Assembly: GCA_002427885.1 (NCBI GenBank)
Contig: DIZI01000008.1
Location: 140,889 to 204,888 of the forward strand
Reading direction: 5' to 3'
Length of the DNA: 64,000 bases
DNA from: Paludibacter sp. UBA6032
Lineage (GTDB): Bacteria > Bacteroidota > Bacteroidia > Bacteroidales > Paludibacteraceae
The translations under genes and the position numbers were made by a program. Shown here piece by piece: positions 25,503-35,170 of the stretch. Under the pieces are notes generated by a model that worked only from the letters and a program-made list of their open reading frames with translations, was not told where the DNA came from and did not search any database. The first letter of the stretch is position 1. Each line of letters opens with the position of its first letter.

Positions 25503-25537
25503 CAAAAGAGGCTGTCTAATATTGACCGCCTCTTTTG
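25503..25537 (-). terminator. hairpin between binding-protein gene and PL11-like gene
   Basis: CAAAAGAGGC (25503-25512) and GCCTCTTTTG (25528-25537) form a 10-bp stem with a T-rich 3' arm on the minus strand. It may reduce, rather than stop, transcription into the PL11-like gene, for which I find no clear separate promoter. Confidence 0.65.
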
Positions 25538-25557
25538 TTTCAGGATAATAAATTTTA

Positions 25558-28056
25558 TTATTTAACGATCACTTTGGTTCTCAAAATATCATTGTCAGAT
25601 ACAACCTTAACAACATAGATTGAAGGGTACAAAGCTTTAGTGAATATATCTGATGTAGAAACAGTGTTTACAATCATCTTTCCGGTCAAATCGGTAACCA
25701 AAATTCTGGCTCCTGCTTTGATACCTCTAACAGTAAGTGTTTTGCCATAAGCAAAAGCTTTGATGTTAGAAGTTGTTGGTGTTATGACAGCATCAGGATT
25801 ACCAACCTTGAAATTGCCACTATTTATAAATGTACGATAACCTTGTGAACCATCACCTATATCGGTAAATTTGATGGCCTCATAATAATAATTACCTTTT
25901 GGCAAACTACAGGTGTAATTCATATTTGTTTCATCAGCATAACCTTCCGATATGCGGGTCCATTTGTCCTCGGCACGATAAACTGTTACATAATTGGCTA
26001 CGTAATCTGAGCCGCCGATAGTTCTTGTAATTATACCCACACTGTCAATCGTATGACTGATGAGTTCTCCCCAATTGGTTTGATCCTGAACCTGGTAAGG
26101 AATTGCAAATTGTTCAAAGGTAGTGTAAGTTGCAGGTATTGCAGCTGCATCGTATCCCGGTTGATGTGAGAATCCAACCCAATCGAACATTGGATAATAT
26201 GTTTTTGCCATACTAACAGCTGCGGTTTCGTTAATAGATAAGGAATCCATATCTACAGGGACAAATTGCAGCATATCCAATTGATCTGCAGGATTATTGT
26301 TGACAGCATCAACATTTAATCTTAACCAATGCGTACTTGATTTATCAATTCTTACAGAACCAAGATAAGCCATAGGCAAGTTTCCAGAATGTGCCTTAGC
26401 ATTCCAACGACGACGAGTGTTTGAGGAAACATTATAAGAAGATAAAATACGGTTATACATTTCACCGGCTGGAAAATAAAGTTCATTATCATCCATAGTA
26501 ACACTTGTAATTTGAATAGGATTACCACTACTAATACGATGCGATAGAAACACATTATAACTACCCTCATTCAACCATGGTGTTTTGAATTTTACAAATG
26601 TGGGGCGATTCGTTCCAATTGGAATTTGAATTTGATCAGCGCGATTATTGCAATCATCAATTTTACTATAAGTATAACCTAATGCAACGTATTTAACTTT
26701 AAATGCCTCGGTAATTGTATCAGAAATAATGATTCCAGCAAGTGAGTCCATTCTAAACGCGTGAGAGTAAGGTCTTGTTGTTACAGAAGTCACACCGGTT
26801 TCTCTTTCCCATGCTTTAAATTCAGGTTGATCACATAAGTCAAAAGTAACAGGATAGGGTTTAACCGCGGCAGTTGAAGGTGTGATATCAATCGAAATAC
26901 TAGCTGTATCACTATTCAAATAGGCCATTTTATCTCCAACATAAACTACTTTGATATTCTCCGTTCCAACTAATAAATTAGGGAAAGTAATAGAACCCAT
27001 ACCCAAAACATCAGGTGTAAAGGTGTTCTTAACAGTACCATTCACCAAAACATTTACTGTTCCAGTTGATACCACGTCATTAGTTGACGTTTTTACAGCA
27101 ATACTTAATGTTACATTTTTATATAATTCAGAGGTGGATGGTAACGTTAATTCCACTTTTGTTGGTTTTGCATTTAAGTTAGGACCAACAGAAACAATTA
27201 TTGCACTATCATTTGGTTCATAATTTACATCGCCACTATAGACAATTGCAAATTTTTCTGTACCATATTTCAATCCTGAATATACAAAAGAACCATGACC
27301 ATTAGCATCTAACGTAAGAGTATCTATTGCTGTATTTGCATTGTATAAAATTGCTTTACCAAGAAGATCATTAGCTCCTTTAACTACTCTTGCATTTAAA
27401 GTAACACTCCCACCAGCACTTAATGTCGTTTCTAATGCAGAAAGTTCCATAGAAGGTGCTGGAAGTAACACTGGTTTTGGTTGAGTACCCATATGAGTGT
27501 TAAACCTCCATTGAGCGCCACCACCAACGTCTCCAGTTTTATAGGTTACTATACTTCCTGTATTGTTGACCAGATTGTCAGTAGTACCATCAGTTATTAA
27601 ATAATATTTTTCGGCAGCAACTCTTGATCCATTATCAAGAAGTAAAAGATCTTTCACTCCGTTATATGGATCATTTCTTGAAGACATATAGACACTTTTA
27701 GTTATACCATCTTTTTTACCAAAGTATAAATATTGTCCGGTTTTGACGTTCATAATACGTACACGTGGAGCAGTACCAAGAGCAGCACCTTTAACTACCC
27801 GCCAGGTCAGTGAATCACCTGCATCAAAAATAGATTGGGCAGGTCTTGCAATTGTTAGAATCGAATCGGCCCTTGGAGAGCATAAACCACCATTTCCACC
27901 CCCACGGGATAATATTGAAAAATAAGCAGTATCTCCCGGAGTTACGGTTGTTGAAATCATAATCTGATTCCATGGTCTTGCGAGACCATAATCTATTGCT
28001 TGAACACTTAGCGAAACCGCCAGCATTACAAAAAGTGAAGTAATTAATTTTTTCAT
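25558..28056 (-). CDS. secreted glycan-binding-type protein with Ig repeats and T9SS domain
   Basis: The 832-residue protein has a signal peptide (1-20). A beta-trefoil/ricin-like segment (about 60-195, VRIMNVKTGQYLYFG…) comes first, then two Ig-like repeats (about 200-390, each ending NY-PNDS/LNSDTASI). A module follows (about 400-760) that resembles the C-terminal module of the fasciclin lipoprotein at 35171-36943. Both share DQPE, an Arg/Thr-rich strand, and HTLRMDA or HWLRLNVDA followed by DMxQFxPVD. The C-terminus is a T9SS domain (about 765-832). No catalytic motif is recognised. It is probably a surface or released carbohydrate-binding protein of the pectin locus. The gene follows SusD after 274 bp that hold a palindrome and a promoter. 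Confidence 0.75.
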   Translation of the reverse strand: MKKLITSLFVMLAVSLSVQAIDYGLARPWNQIMISTTVTPGDTAYFSILSRGGGNGGLCSPRADSILTIARPAQSIFDAGDSLTWRVVKGAALGTAPRVRIMNVKTGQYLYFGKKDGITKSVYMSSRNDPYNGVKDLLLLDNGSRVAAEKYYLITDGTTDNLVNNTGSIVTYKTGDVGGGAQWRFNTHMGTQPKPVLLPAPSMELSALETTLSAGGSVTLNARVVKGANDLLGKAILYNANTAIDTLTLDANGHGSFVYSGLKYGTEKFAIVYSGDVNYEPNDSAIIVSVGPNLNAKPTKVELTLPSTSELYKNVTLSIAVKTSTNDVVSTGTVNVLVNGTVKNTFTPDVLGMGSITFPNLLVGTENIKVVYVGDKMAYLNSDTASISIDITPSTAAVKPYPVTFDLCDQPEFKAWERETGVTSVTTRPYSHAFRMDSLAGIIISDTITEAFKVKYVALGYTYSKIDDCNNRADQIQIPIGTNRPTFVKFKTPWLNEGSYNVFLSHRISSGNPIQITSVTMDDNELYFPAGEMYNRILSSYNVSSNTRRRWNAKAHSGNLPMAYLGSVRIDKSSTHWLRLNVDAVNNNPADQLDMLQFVPVDMDSLSINETAAVSMAKTYYPMFDWVGFSHQPGYDAAAIPATYTTFEQFAIPYQVQDQTNWGELISHTIDSVGIITRTIGGSDYVANYVTVYRAEDKWTRISEGYADETNMNYTCSLPKGNYYYEAIKFTDIGDGSQGYRTFINSGNFKVGNPDAVITPTTSNIKAFAYGKTLTVRGIKAGARILVTDLTGKMIVNTVSTSDIFTKALYPSIYVVKVVSDNDILRTKVIVK

Positions 28057-28094
28057 GATTTAATAAATTTTAGTTAGTAATAAATTATTGATGT

Positions 28095-28125
28095 CAAAAC
28101 TACTCGTTTTCATAAATGGATACAA
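28095..28125 (-). promoter_or_regulatory. internal promoter of the binding-protein gene
   Basis: On the minus strand: TTG (complement of 28123-28125), a 20-bp spacer and TAGTTTTG (complement of 28095-28102). It would start transcription about 30-40 bp before the gene. Confidence 0.5.
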
Positions 28126-28227
28126 TGGAAAATTGTATTTTGGTATGGAATTTCATACATAGTGATATTATATGATATTCGGTTGAAACAGTAATTTAGA
28201 TTATAACATTTTGATTCACATTATGTT

Positions 28228-28258
28228 TTCTCATTTCATGTTAAACATGAAATGAGAA
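28228..28258. repeat. 31-nt perfect palindrome in the SusD / binding-protein gap
   Basis: Half-site TTCTCATTTCATGTT (28228-28242), centre A28243, then its exact complement to 28258. There is no clean T-run, so it could be an RNA stability hairpin, a partial terminator after SusD, or a DNA operator. Confidence 0.6.
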
Positions 28259-28330
28259 TTACTTCTTAACATTAAAAGACTGATACATTGTATTCGTTCA
28301 ATGTATCCCATTTTCAACTAATATTATTTA

Positions 28331-30217
28331 TTATCTTTTCATTGGTAAAAACAGGTTGCTTTCATTAATATTTGCAGATCCTCCGTGAAATTTAGGTGAA
28401 ACTGCGGCATTCATAATGGTGGCAACAGTCCCTTGTCCCTCTTTACTTTCGCGACGGGCTACCCGTAGCAAATCTCCCCAACGTTGACCTTCAAATCCAC
28501 ATTCCAATGCAGCCTCTTTAATCAGGGCTTTTTCTATCCATTGAATGGAATCATTATGGTCATTACCCAATCCATCGTGTACATAATCAGGTGTCGGAAT
28601 ATTGACCAAAAATGCACGTCCCCTGATGCCACCGTTATCTCTCCATGGAGACCGCAAGAATGTGTAAGGTGCATCATTCTGACGGGCGTCCAAATAGAAA
28701 GGTGCAGGATAAGGTTTTGCCGCTACCGAATCGTTCAGGGGTGGAAAACTGCTGTATTGTACACCTTCCCGGTCCGCACGGAATGAGCCGTCACTTCGAC
28801 GCCAGTCAAAATTTGTTTTTACACCGTTATTCAATAAGGCATAGGCCAAACGTGGATATCCTGCACGATTGGCTGCTTCAGCATAACGGAGATGCAATAA
28901 TGCAGCGCGGTAAAGAAACCATTTACCTGTTCTGGAATATGGATTTGAAATATTGACATAATTCAAATGTATGGTTCTGTTCAAATCGGTTGTAACCGAA
29001 GTGTAATAATCATAGAGATATTTTAATACAACCGGTTGACCATTGACATAATCGAATGAAGATTCCCTACCACGGCCGTCAAATACGAAGCCGTTTGATT
29101 GTTGCACCTGAGTTTCCCACAAACTATCAATAGCATAGGAAGATGGCTTGAGTTGATATTCTCCCACCCCGGAATTGGCAAATAATTTGATAAACGGACT
29201 GGCTGAGTTCGTCGAACCACTATAACTGATCATCCAAATCATTTCATCTTGTAAACCAATGGTACCTAAATTCCCAACATCTGTCGTCGGACGATAAAAA
29301 ATTTCTTTCCACATGTTACGGAATGAGGTTACATCCTGATCTTTATACCGTTGATAACAAACCTGAAAACGCGGTTCGTTACTTCCTGCCCAAACCCAGG
29401 TACTCACTTTATTCTTAATTTGAGTTTTTGAAGAACTTAAATCAGCTTCATCCATATAGGCTTTATATTGGGTCGCAGCATCCACATATTGATCGTTCCA
29501 CAAATAAAGATCACCCATAAGAATATGTTTGTTGATAAATTGCATATTCAAATAGAAATTTTTTCCATTATCTGTAATTATCTGGTTATAAAATGAAGAT
29601 AACATATTTACTCCCAAATAAGCTGATACACTTTGCATATCTGTTATCAATTGAGGAATCAATTCGTCTAAGTTTTTTGTAGGGAAAAGCGTACTGTTAC
29701 TTAACGATTCTATCGATTGTAAGGGATCGGTTATATAAGGAACATCTTTAAACTGTATGCCCAGTTGCAAGTAAGTCCAGCAACGAATAGCCATCACATC
29801 CGCGTACCGGGGACCATAATTCGCCTGTGATATTTTATTTTCAGCCAACATTTTGTCGAAATTGCTGAGAATATCATTCGCATTAAGAATTACTTCATAA
29901 AAAGGAGCCGGATCGCAATATTTATTGTTTGCAGTTTCGGTATGATTGTTAATCTCAGCCTGATCTACGGTTGCATTTGGAGTTACATCCATCAAATCGG
30001 CACGAAGTTCATTCAAAACAACTACATTTTCCGCCAGGTCAGACACTTTACCATACAATCCCCAAATTGCATTGTCAGCATCGTATACATTGTGGTAGTT
30101 ATCGGCCTGATCGACTACCTCATTCGCTTTAATATCCAGAACGTCCTGACACGAAGTTAAGCTCACGAATAAAAGAGCATATAAAGCTATACCTGCTGTT
30201 ATATTTAAGAATTTCAT
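28331..30217 (-). CDS. SusD/RagB-type glycan-binding lipoprotein (second pair)
   Basis: The 628-residue protein has a lipoprotein signal with Cys in LTSCQDVLDI (about residue 23) and the SusD helical start (AVDNAI-like ADNAIWGLYGK near 50). TPR-like regions follow, with RCWTYLQLGIQFKDVPY near 130, and the C-terminal family block ALIKEAALECGFEGQRWGDLLRVARR near 575. It is a surface lipoprotein that caps the partner SusC (starting 39 bp upstream) and captures oligosaccharides, here probably rhamnogalacturonan fragments. It is the last gene of the long operon from 44.3 kb before the palindrome. At 628 residues it is longer than the first SusD (533), which suggests a different ligand shape. Confidence 0.9.
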   Translation of the reverse strand: MKFLNITAGIALYALLFVSLTSCQDVLDIKANEVVDQADNYHNVYDADNAIWGLYGKVSDLAENVVVLNELRADLMDVTPNATVDQAEINNHTETANNKYCDPAPFYEVILNANDILSNFDKMLAENKISQANYGPRYADVMAIRCWTYLQLGIQFKDVPYITDPLQSIESLSNSTLFPTKNLDELIPQLITDMQSVSAYLGVNMLSSFYNQIITDNGKNFYLNMQFINKHILMGDLYLWNDQYVDAATQYKAYMDEADLSSSKTQIKNKVSTWVWAGSNEPRFQVCYQRYKDQDVTSFRNMWKEIFYRPTTDVGNLGTIGLQDEMIWMISYSGSTNSASPFIKLFANSGVGEYQLKPSSYAIDSLWETQVQQSNGFVFDGRGRESSFDYVNGQPVVLKYLYDYYTSVTTDLNRTIHLNYVNISNPYSRTGKWFLYRAALLHLRYAEAANRAGYPRLAYALLNNGVKTNFDWRRSDGSFRADREGVQYSSFPPLNDSVAAKPYPAPFYLDARQNDAPYTFLRSPWRDNGGIRGRAFLVNIPTPDYVHDGLGNDHNDSIQWIEKALIKEAALECGFEGQRWGDLLRVARRESKEGQGTVATIMNAAVSPKFHGGSANINESNLFLPMKR

Positions 30218-30256
30218 ATATGAGTTTTTTTGGTTTCTAATTTTATATTTTTATTT

Positions 30257-33200
30257 TTATAATCCGATTTTAACACCGACTAAAATGGTACGCGGTTGAG
30301 CACTGACACCACTGTCAATCCCATAACCTAAAGGACTTTGGCTGGTGCTGAACTCAGGATCATAACCAAGATATTTAGTCAATGTCAACAAATTGTTACC
30401 CGTAATGTAGACCTGGGCACTTCTTATAAAATCTGTATTTAACGGTAAATCGTAAGCAAGCGTAATACTTTTTAAACGCATAAATGAACCATCTTCTATC
30501 CAACGGTCGGAAAAACGGGCATTCCCCATAGGGTCTCCCCAGGTTGCTTTGGGAGTATTCGTAACCTGTCCGTCCATTTTCCACCGATTGATAGCAGCGA
30601 TAGTTTGATTATCGGTGTTTGATAAGGATTCAAGATTTGCTCTCAATGCATTGTAAACAGATCCACCAACAGAGAAAGAAAATAAAGAACTCAGTGAGAA
30701 ACTTTTCCATTGGAAACGATTTGAGAATGAGCCGAAGAAATCGGGATTAGGATCACCAATTACGGTCATATCTTTAGAATCTATGACACCATCAGGAACT
30801 AAATCGACAAACTTTACGTCACCTGCAGCGAATGGAACAATGGAATGATCTGTATTTTCAATTTTCAATCCGGCTGTTGTAGCTTCGGCTTGAGTTGTGA
30901 ATATACCGTTCGTTTTGTAACCATAAAACTGGCCAAGTGGAGCTCCTACTTTTGTTCTGACAATACCACCTGCAATTTGAGTAAATGTTTCATCAGATGA
31001 CATTGAAAGCAAGGTGTTTTTGTATTTTGATATATTTAATCCCATATCCCAGTTGAAATTTTTCAGATCCAAAATTCTTCCACTGATATTGAAGTCAATT
31101 CCATTGTTTTGTAACGATCCATCGTTCATAACAACTATACCAAGACCTGATGTTCGATCAATATTTTTAATATTAATCAGATCCTCTGTTGTGCTGTTAT
31201 ACAGGTCTATACTCATGTTCAACCGATCTTTCAGGAAGGAAGCATCGATACCAACGCTTACTTTTTTATTGGTTTCCCATTTCAATTTTGAATTTGGAAT
31301 ATTGCCCCTAACCAATCCATATGCATCTAACAGACCTTGAGGAATGTAATAATATTTTGATGAATAATTCCCTATATCGTCATTCCCGGTTATAGAATAT
31401 CCGGCTCTCAATTTCAATACATTTATGCTTTCGATATTCTTCATGAAACTTTCCGACGAAATCAACCATGCTGCATTTACTGAAGGAAATAATCCGAATT
31501 TATTATTGAACAATGAAATACCGTCTGCGTCTTTTCCAAAACGGGAAGAACCATCCAAAGCAGCATTGATTGATAAAAAATACCGGTTAATGTAACCATA
31601 TTCGGCATTAAAATAATTTGAGATTGAATTCCAACTGCCAAGTGAACCTCCAATCTGAGCTAATGTATTTAATCCATCACCCAGTGTTTTCATTTCGTCA
31701 CTCGAGGTATTGTAAGCCTGTCCCCAATCAAGTTCAGAATTACTTGTTTGTATACGTGATCCTAAATGTAGAGTCAGATCATGCATATTATCAAAATTAC
31801 GCTTGTAGGTCAGTCGTGCATCAGTATTTAGTTGTAATAAATGATTTCTGAGTTGTTTTGATTCATTAGTGACTTCGGCGCTTGGAAGTGGGGTGTGGTA
31901 AATCCCGGCCTGGGGCATAAATATCTGCTCGGTTACTTTATCTGTCGTTAAACCGACTAAAATACTTGCTTCTAAATATTCTGACAAGGTGAATAACCCG
32001 TTCATGCTACCAAAGAAACGGAAGCGATTGTTTAGCGACGACCCCTTATTGATGATTGCATCGGGGTTTGAAATATTAAAGATATCAGCTCCTTCAAGAT
32101 TTGGTGTTTGTTCGCCCAAAACATTATATACGTATGGAGCCGTGAATGGAGCTTTTAGTAATCCTGCATAAACCGGATTGAAATTTCTGTTTAATCCTTC
32201 GTAAGCAAGCTTTCTTTCCGAATATACAAAACTCATATTTGCATTAAATCTAAACCAATCTGTCATCTTTATACGTGTATTTACACGGGTCGTATAACGT
32301 GAAAGTGATGTTTGATCCACGGTTCCTCCATGTCCTAAATACCCAACTGAAATTGCATACAATGCATCATCGTTACCCCCTTGAATATTAAGATGGTAAT
32401 TTTGATTGAGTGAACTATTAAAAACCTGATCCTGCCAGTTTGTCGATTGATTGTATCGATAATAGTCTTTATTCCCTGAAACGCCCCAATTCTCAACAAC
32501 CGGTTTCTCCGTATTGAAGTAGGGTAATGCCTGAATTTCATTCACAGAAAGTCCTTTGCTGGATAGCATATCATTCAGATAAGTCCTGTAACTCCAGGCA
32601 TCCATCATCTTGTATTTTGTGCTGGGTTCAAAATTCACTCCTGCATAACTGTAAAAATTGATCCGGGTTGCAGCCCCTTTTGCCTGAATTGTATTAATCA
32701 AAATCGCACCATTTGCCCCTTTTGAACCATAGATGGATGCTCCATCTTTCAATACAGTGATGTTATCAATATCTTTAACATCAATATCTGAAAGTGGTGA
32801 AATTGTATTACCGGTAATCTGTGAATAAATGGCCTGATTATCGTATATAACCCCATCGACAACTATCAGGGGTTGAGTACTTGCATTCAAAGAATTGAAC
32901 CCATTTAAAAACATATTACCACCTGCTCCCGGAGCACCATTACGGGAAATTGTATTTAAACCGTTTGCATTCGTTTGCAAAACCGCTTCGATTGTTGCCG
33001 CTCCCATTTTATAATCATCCCTGTTTTCGTGAGTCGATAGGGAATAGGTGGTTTTTTCAGCATTAATCATTTTAAAAGGTGAAGCCACATCATCATACTT
33101 CCCGTTAAATGAATCATCAATCAACCATATTTTTAATTCTTTATTTGGTTGTACAGCCACTTGTTTGGACGAGAAACCGGGTGCATAAACAACAAGATAA

Positions 33201-33424
33201 GCGCCCTTAATACTTTTTTTCAAGGTAAAATTACCATTATCGTCGGTGATAACGGAAGCTACCCCGGGAATTGTAACCTGAGCTCCGGATAATGGTTTCC
33301 CCGTTGTAGATTCGTAAACGGTTCCTGATATTTGTGTCGGGAAAACTCCTTTCTGAGCATATACAGAATGAGCGAACCCAATTACGAATAAAATTGTCGA
33401 TAAAATATATTTAATATGTTTCAT
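30257..33424 (-). CDS. SusC/RagA-type TonB-dependent transporter (second pair)
   Basis: This 1055-residue outer-membrane protein has a signal peptide (1-23), a carboxypeptidase-regulatory-like domain (about 28-110, ISGTVYESTTGKPLSGAQVTIPG), a plug (about 140-250, with PLIVVDGVIYDN and ITVLKDGASIYGSKGANGAILI) and a 22-strand-type barrel ending with LVGVKIGL. It imports the oligosaccharide bound by SusD, powered by TonB. Between the first domain and the plug the usual VVVTA-like segment is missing; the stretch reads NGKYDDVASPFKMINAEK instead, so TonB contact may be unusual. The plug also has a shortened, GAPGAGGNMFLNG-type loop. It is preceded by a fasciclin lipoprotein gene 21 bp away. Confidence 0.9.
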   Translation of the reverse strand: MKHIKYILSTILFVIGFAHSVYAQKGVFPTQISGTVYESTTGKPLSGAQVTIPGVASVITDDNGNFTLKKSIKGAYLVVYAPGFSSKQVAVQPNKELKIWLIDDSFNGKYDDVASPFKMINAEKTTYSLSTHENRDDYKMGAATIEAVLQTNANGLNTISRNGAPGAGGNMFLNGFNSLNASTQPLIVVDGVIYDNQAIYSQITGNTISPLSDIDVKDIDNITVLKDGASIYGSKGANGAILINTIQAKGAATRINFYSYAGVNFEPSTKYKMMDAWSYRTYLNDMLSSKGLSVNEIQALPYFNTEKPVVENWGVSGNKDYYRYNQSTNWQDQVFNSSLNQNYHLNIQGGNDDALYAISVGYLGHGGTVDQTSLSRYTTRVNTRIKMTDWFRFNANMSFVYSERKLAYEGLNRNFNPVYAGLLKAPFTAPYVYNVLGEQTPNLEGADIFNISNPDAIINKGSSLNNRFRFFGSMNGLFTLSEYLEASILVGLTTDKVTEQIFMPQAGIYHTPLPSAEVTNESKQLRNHLLQLNTDARLTYKRNFDNMHDLTLHLGSRIQTSNSELDWGQAYNTSSDEMKTLGDGLNTLAQIGGSLGSWNSISNYFNAEYGYINRYFLSINAALDGSSRFGKDADGISLFNNKFGLFPSVNAAWLISSESFMKNIESINVLKLRAGYSITGNDDIGNYSSKYYYIPQGLLDAYGLVRGNIPNSKLKWETNKKVSVGIDASFLKDRLNMSIDLYNSTTEDLINIKNIDRTSGLGIVVMNDGSLQNNGIDFNISGRILDLKNFNWDMGLNISKYKNTLLSMSSDETFTQIAGGIVRTKVGAPLGQFYGYKTNGIFTTQAEATTAGLKIENTDHSIVPFAAGDVKFVDLVPDGVIDSKDMTVIGDPNPDFFGSFSNRFQWKSFSLSSLFSFSVGGSVYNALRANLESLSNTDNQTIAAINRWKMDGQVTNTPKATWGDPMGNARFSDRWIEDGSFMRLKSITLAYDLPLNTDFIRSAQVYITGNNLLTLTKYLGYDPEFSTSQSPLGYGIDSGVSAQPRTILVGVKIGL

Positions 33425-33445
33425 AAATTTTCGAAATTATGGTTA

Positions 33446-35152
33446 CTATTCTTCTGTAATTCTGGGAACTAACTTTATATAATCCAGGAATAACAAGCCC
33501 TGATTTCTTGCAGCATTGCTTCGTGCTGTATTACATAGCCATATGGTTAAAGTACCTGTTTTAGTCACCGCCATAATTCCTGAATCAGTTGAGGTATTTG
33601 CTGATTCGATGAGCTGAGTGCCTGTTACCAGACTCCATTGTTTCAGTTTTGTTTCCTTATGAACTCCGGCCAGATCTTCACCGACGAAACAGCGACTGTC
33701 ACCCAGATAATTGTTAACTACACCATTTTTATTAACCACCCCATTTATATCCGGAATATTACCATATTTCAACGGATCTTTCCCCGGCAATGAAATAAAA
33801 AGTTTTTGAATGACTTTATAAACTCCAAAACTGGTATAAGTAGGATCGAAATGATCAGCAATGTCATCATAGGCTACATAATATATGTCATAATTAGCAG
33901 AGTTCACATTGGTTTTATATTCGATGTAGAAGTTTGTAACGTTGGCAATCAATCCTGAGTTTATGACATAGGTTTTTGATGCCACACTATCTTTTTTTAC
34001 CACTATATCCGGTGCTAACGGAACTTTCCTCCATAATGAATCGGACTGACTTTCGCTACAGGATAGTACTATATCGCGTTCTCCTTGCGCCCATCGTTTG
34101 TAGCGGGTGAATACGTAATTGGCATCTGATGCTTTGTTATAGTTTTCACCCTGAATGATGATCGGTTTTATTTTGTCTTTCAGCCTGATATTACTTTCTT
34201 TAATAATATAAACCCGTCCATTTGATGCATTATACGTTGACTGAATAATTGCATTCTTAACAGGAATCTTTACTCCATCAACATCGGTCAGGGTGTCGGA
34301 TAGTGTAATATCAACGATTCCTCTTATAACAAAGTCCTGACACACATTAAAGCGTGTAATGGAATCAGTTTGTGCAGGTGTTCCCATTTGGAAATAGTTT
34401 TTATACTTGTTATATAGAGTGTTGAATCCATCATTCTCAACGACTATATAAGTAAATACCGAATCTTCGATATCCAATGGATATTTTTGCAGAAAATTGT
34501 TGATATTTTTCCAAATCGTATCGTATTTAATATTTCCTTCGGCATTCACTCCAATTGCAACGCTCTTTTCAGGATCCATTACGCTATCATTTAAACTCTT
34601 GATGTATTGGCTTTGCAGATAATCCGAGTTTCCGGAAAGATATTCCCAAATGTTGTTCTTTCTTTCAACAATTTTATCGGTAATATGAATGATTCCGTTT
34701 GCACTTCGAACATCAGCAGTAATTATTTTTGCTCCGTTAAATGTTTGAGTGTTTGGTTCGTAAAAAATATTTTTACCATTGACCGATTTGATGGATTTGT
34801 ATAAATTTTCATTATCAGTGGCATAAAATTTATATACAATTAATGATCCCACTAATTTCCGCATTACATCTACATTACTTGTATCAACTCCACTCCAGGC
34901 GGCATTCGTTGGTGCAAAAACGGTAAATTCGTTTGAGGTTTTCAACAATTCATCATATCCTGTTTTTTTCAGCATAGAAAGAAAAGTTGATAATTCTGCC
35001 TTCGAACCAATGGCTTCGACTAAATCACTTTTCAACAGTTTATCCTGAGTTGCGTGATTTTCCCATGCATTTTCATAACAACCCGTCATGAGTACGCTTA
35101 GTACCAGTATCGGGAGTATGATAAAGCATTTAGTTTTATGTTTACAATTCAT
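33446..35152 (-). CDS. fasciclin-domain surface lipoprotein (second)
   Basis: The 568-residue protein has a lipoprotein signal (LMTGCYENAW, Cys about residue 25) and an N-terminal FAS1 domain (about 45-165) with the family blocks NEFTVFAPTNAAW and SANGIIHITDKIV. A second, more divergent FAS1-like region follows (about 170-320), and then a C-terminal beta-rich module (about 330-568) ending LLFLDYIKLVP. Fasciclin domains mediate binding. Here the protein sits among SusC/SusD pairs, so a surface glycan-binding (SusE/F-like) role is likely. It shares its domain plan with the next upstream gene. Gene spacings of 18 and 21 bp show it is part of the operon. Confidence 0.85.
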   Translation of the reverse strand: MNCKHKTKCFIILPILVLSVLMTGCYENAWENHATQDKLLKSDLVEAIGSKAELSTFLSMLKKTGYDELLKTSNEFTVFAPTNAAWSGVDTSNVDVMRKLVGSLIVYKFYATDNENLYKSIKSVNGKNIFYEPNTQTFNGAKIITADVRSANGIIHITDKIVERKNNIWEYLSGNSDYLQSQYIKSLNDSVMDPEKSVAIGVNAEGNIKYDTIWKNINNFLQKYPLDIEDSVFTYIVVENDGFNTLYNKYKNYFQMGTPAQTDSITRFNVCQDFVIRGIVDITLSDTLTDVDGVKIPVKNAIIQSTYNASNGRVYIIKESNIRLKDKIKPIIIQGENYNKASDANYVFTRYKRWAQGERDIVLSCSESQSDSLWRKVPLAPDIVVKKDSVASKTYVINSGLIANVTNFYIEYKTNVNSANYDIYYVAYDDIADHFDPTYTSFGVYKVIQKLFISLPGKDPLKYGNIPDINGVVNKNGVVNNYLGDSRCFVGEDLAGVHKETKLKQWSLVTGTQLIESANTSTDSGIMAVTKTGTLTIWLCNTARSNAARNQGLLFLDYIKLVPRITEE

Positions 35153-35170
35153 AATTAATAAATTTTACTA

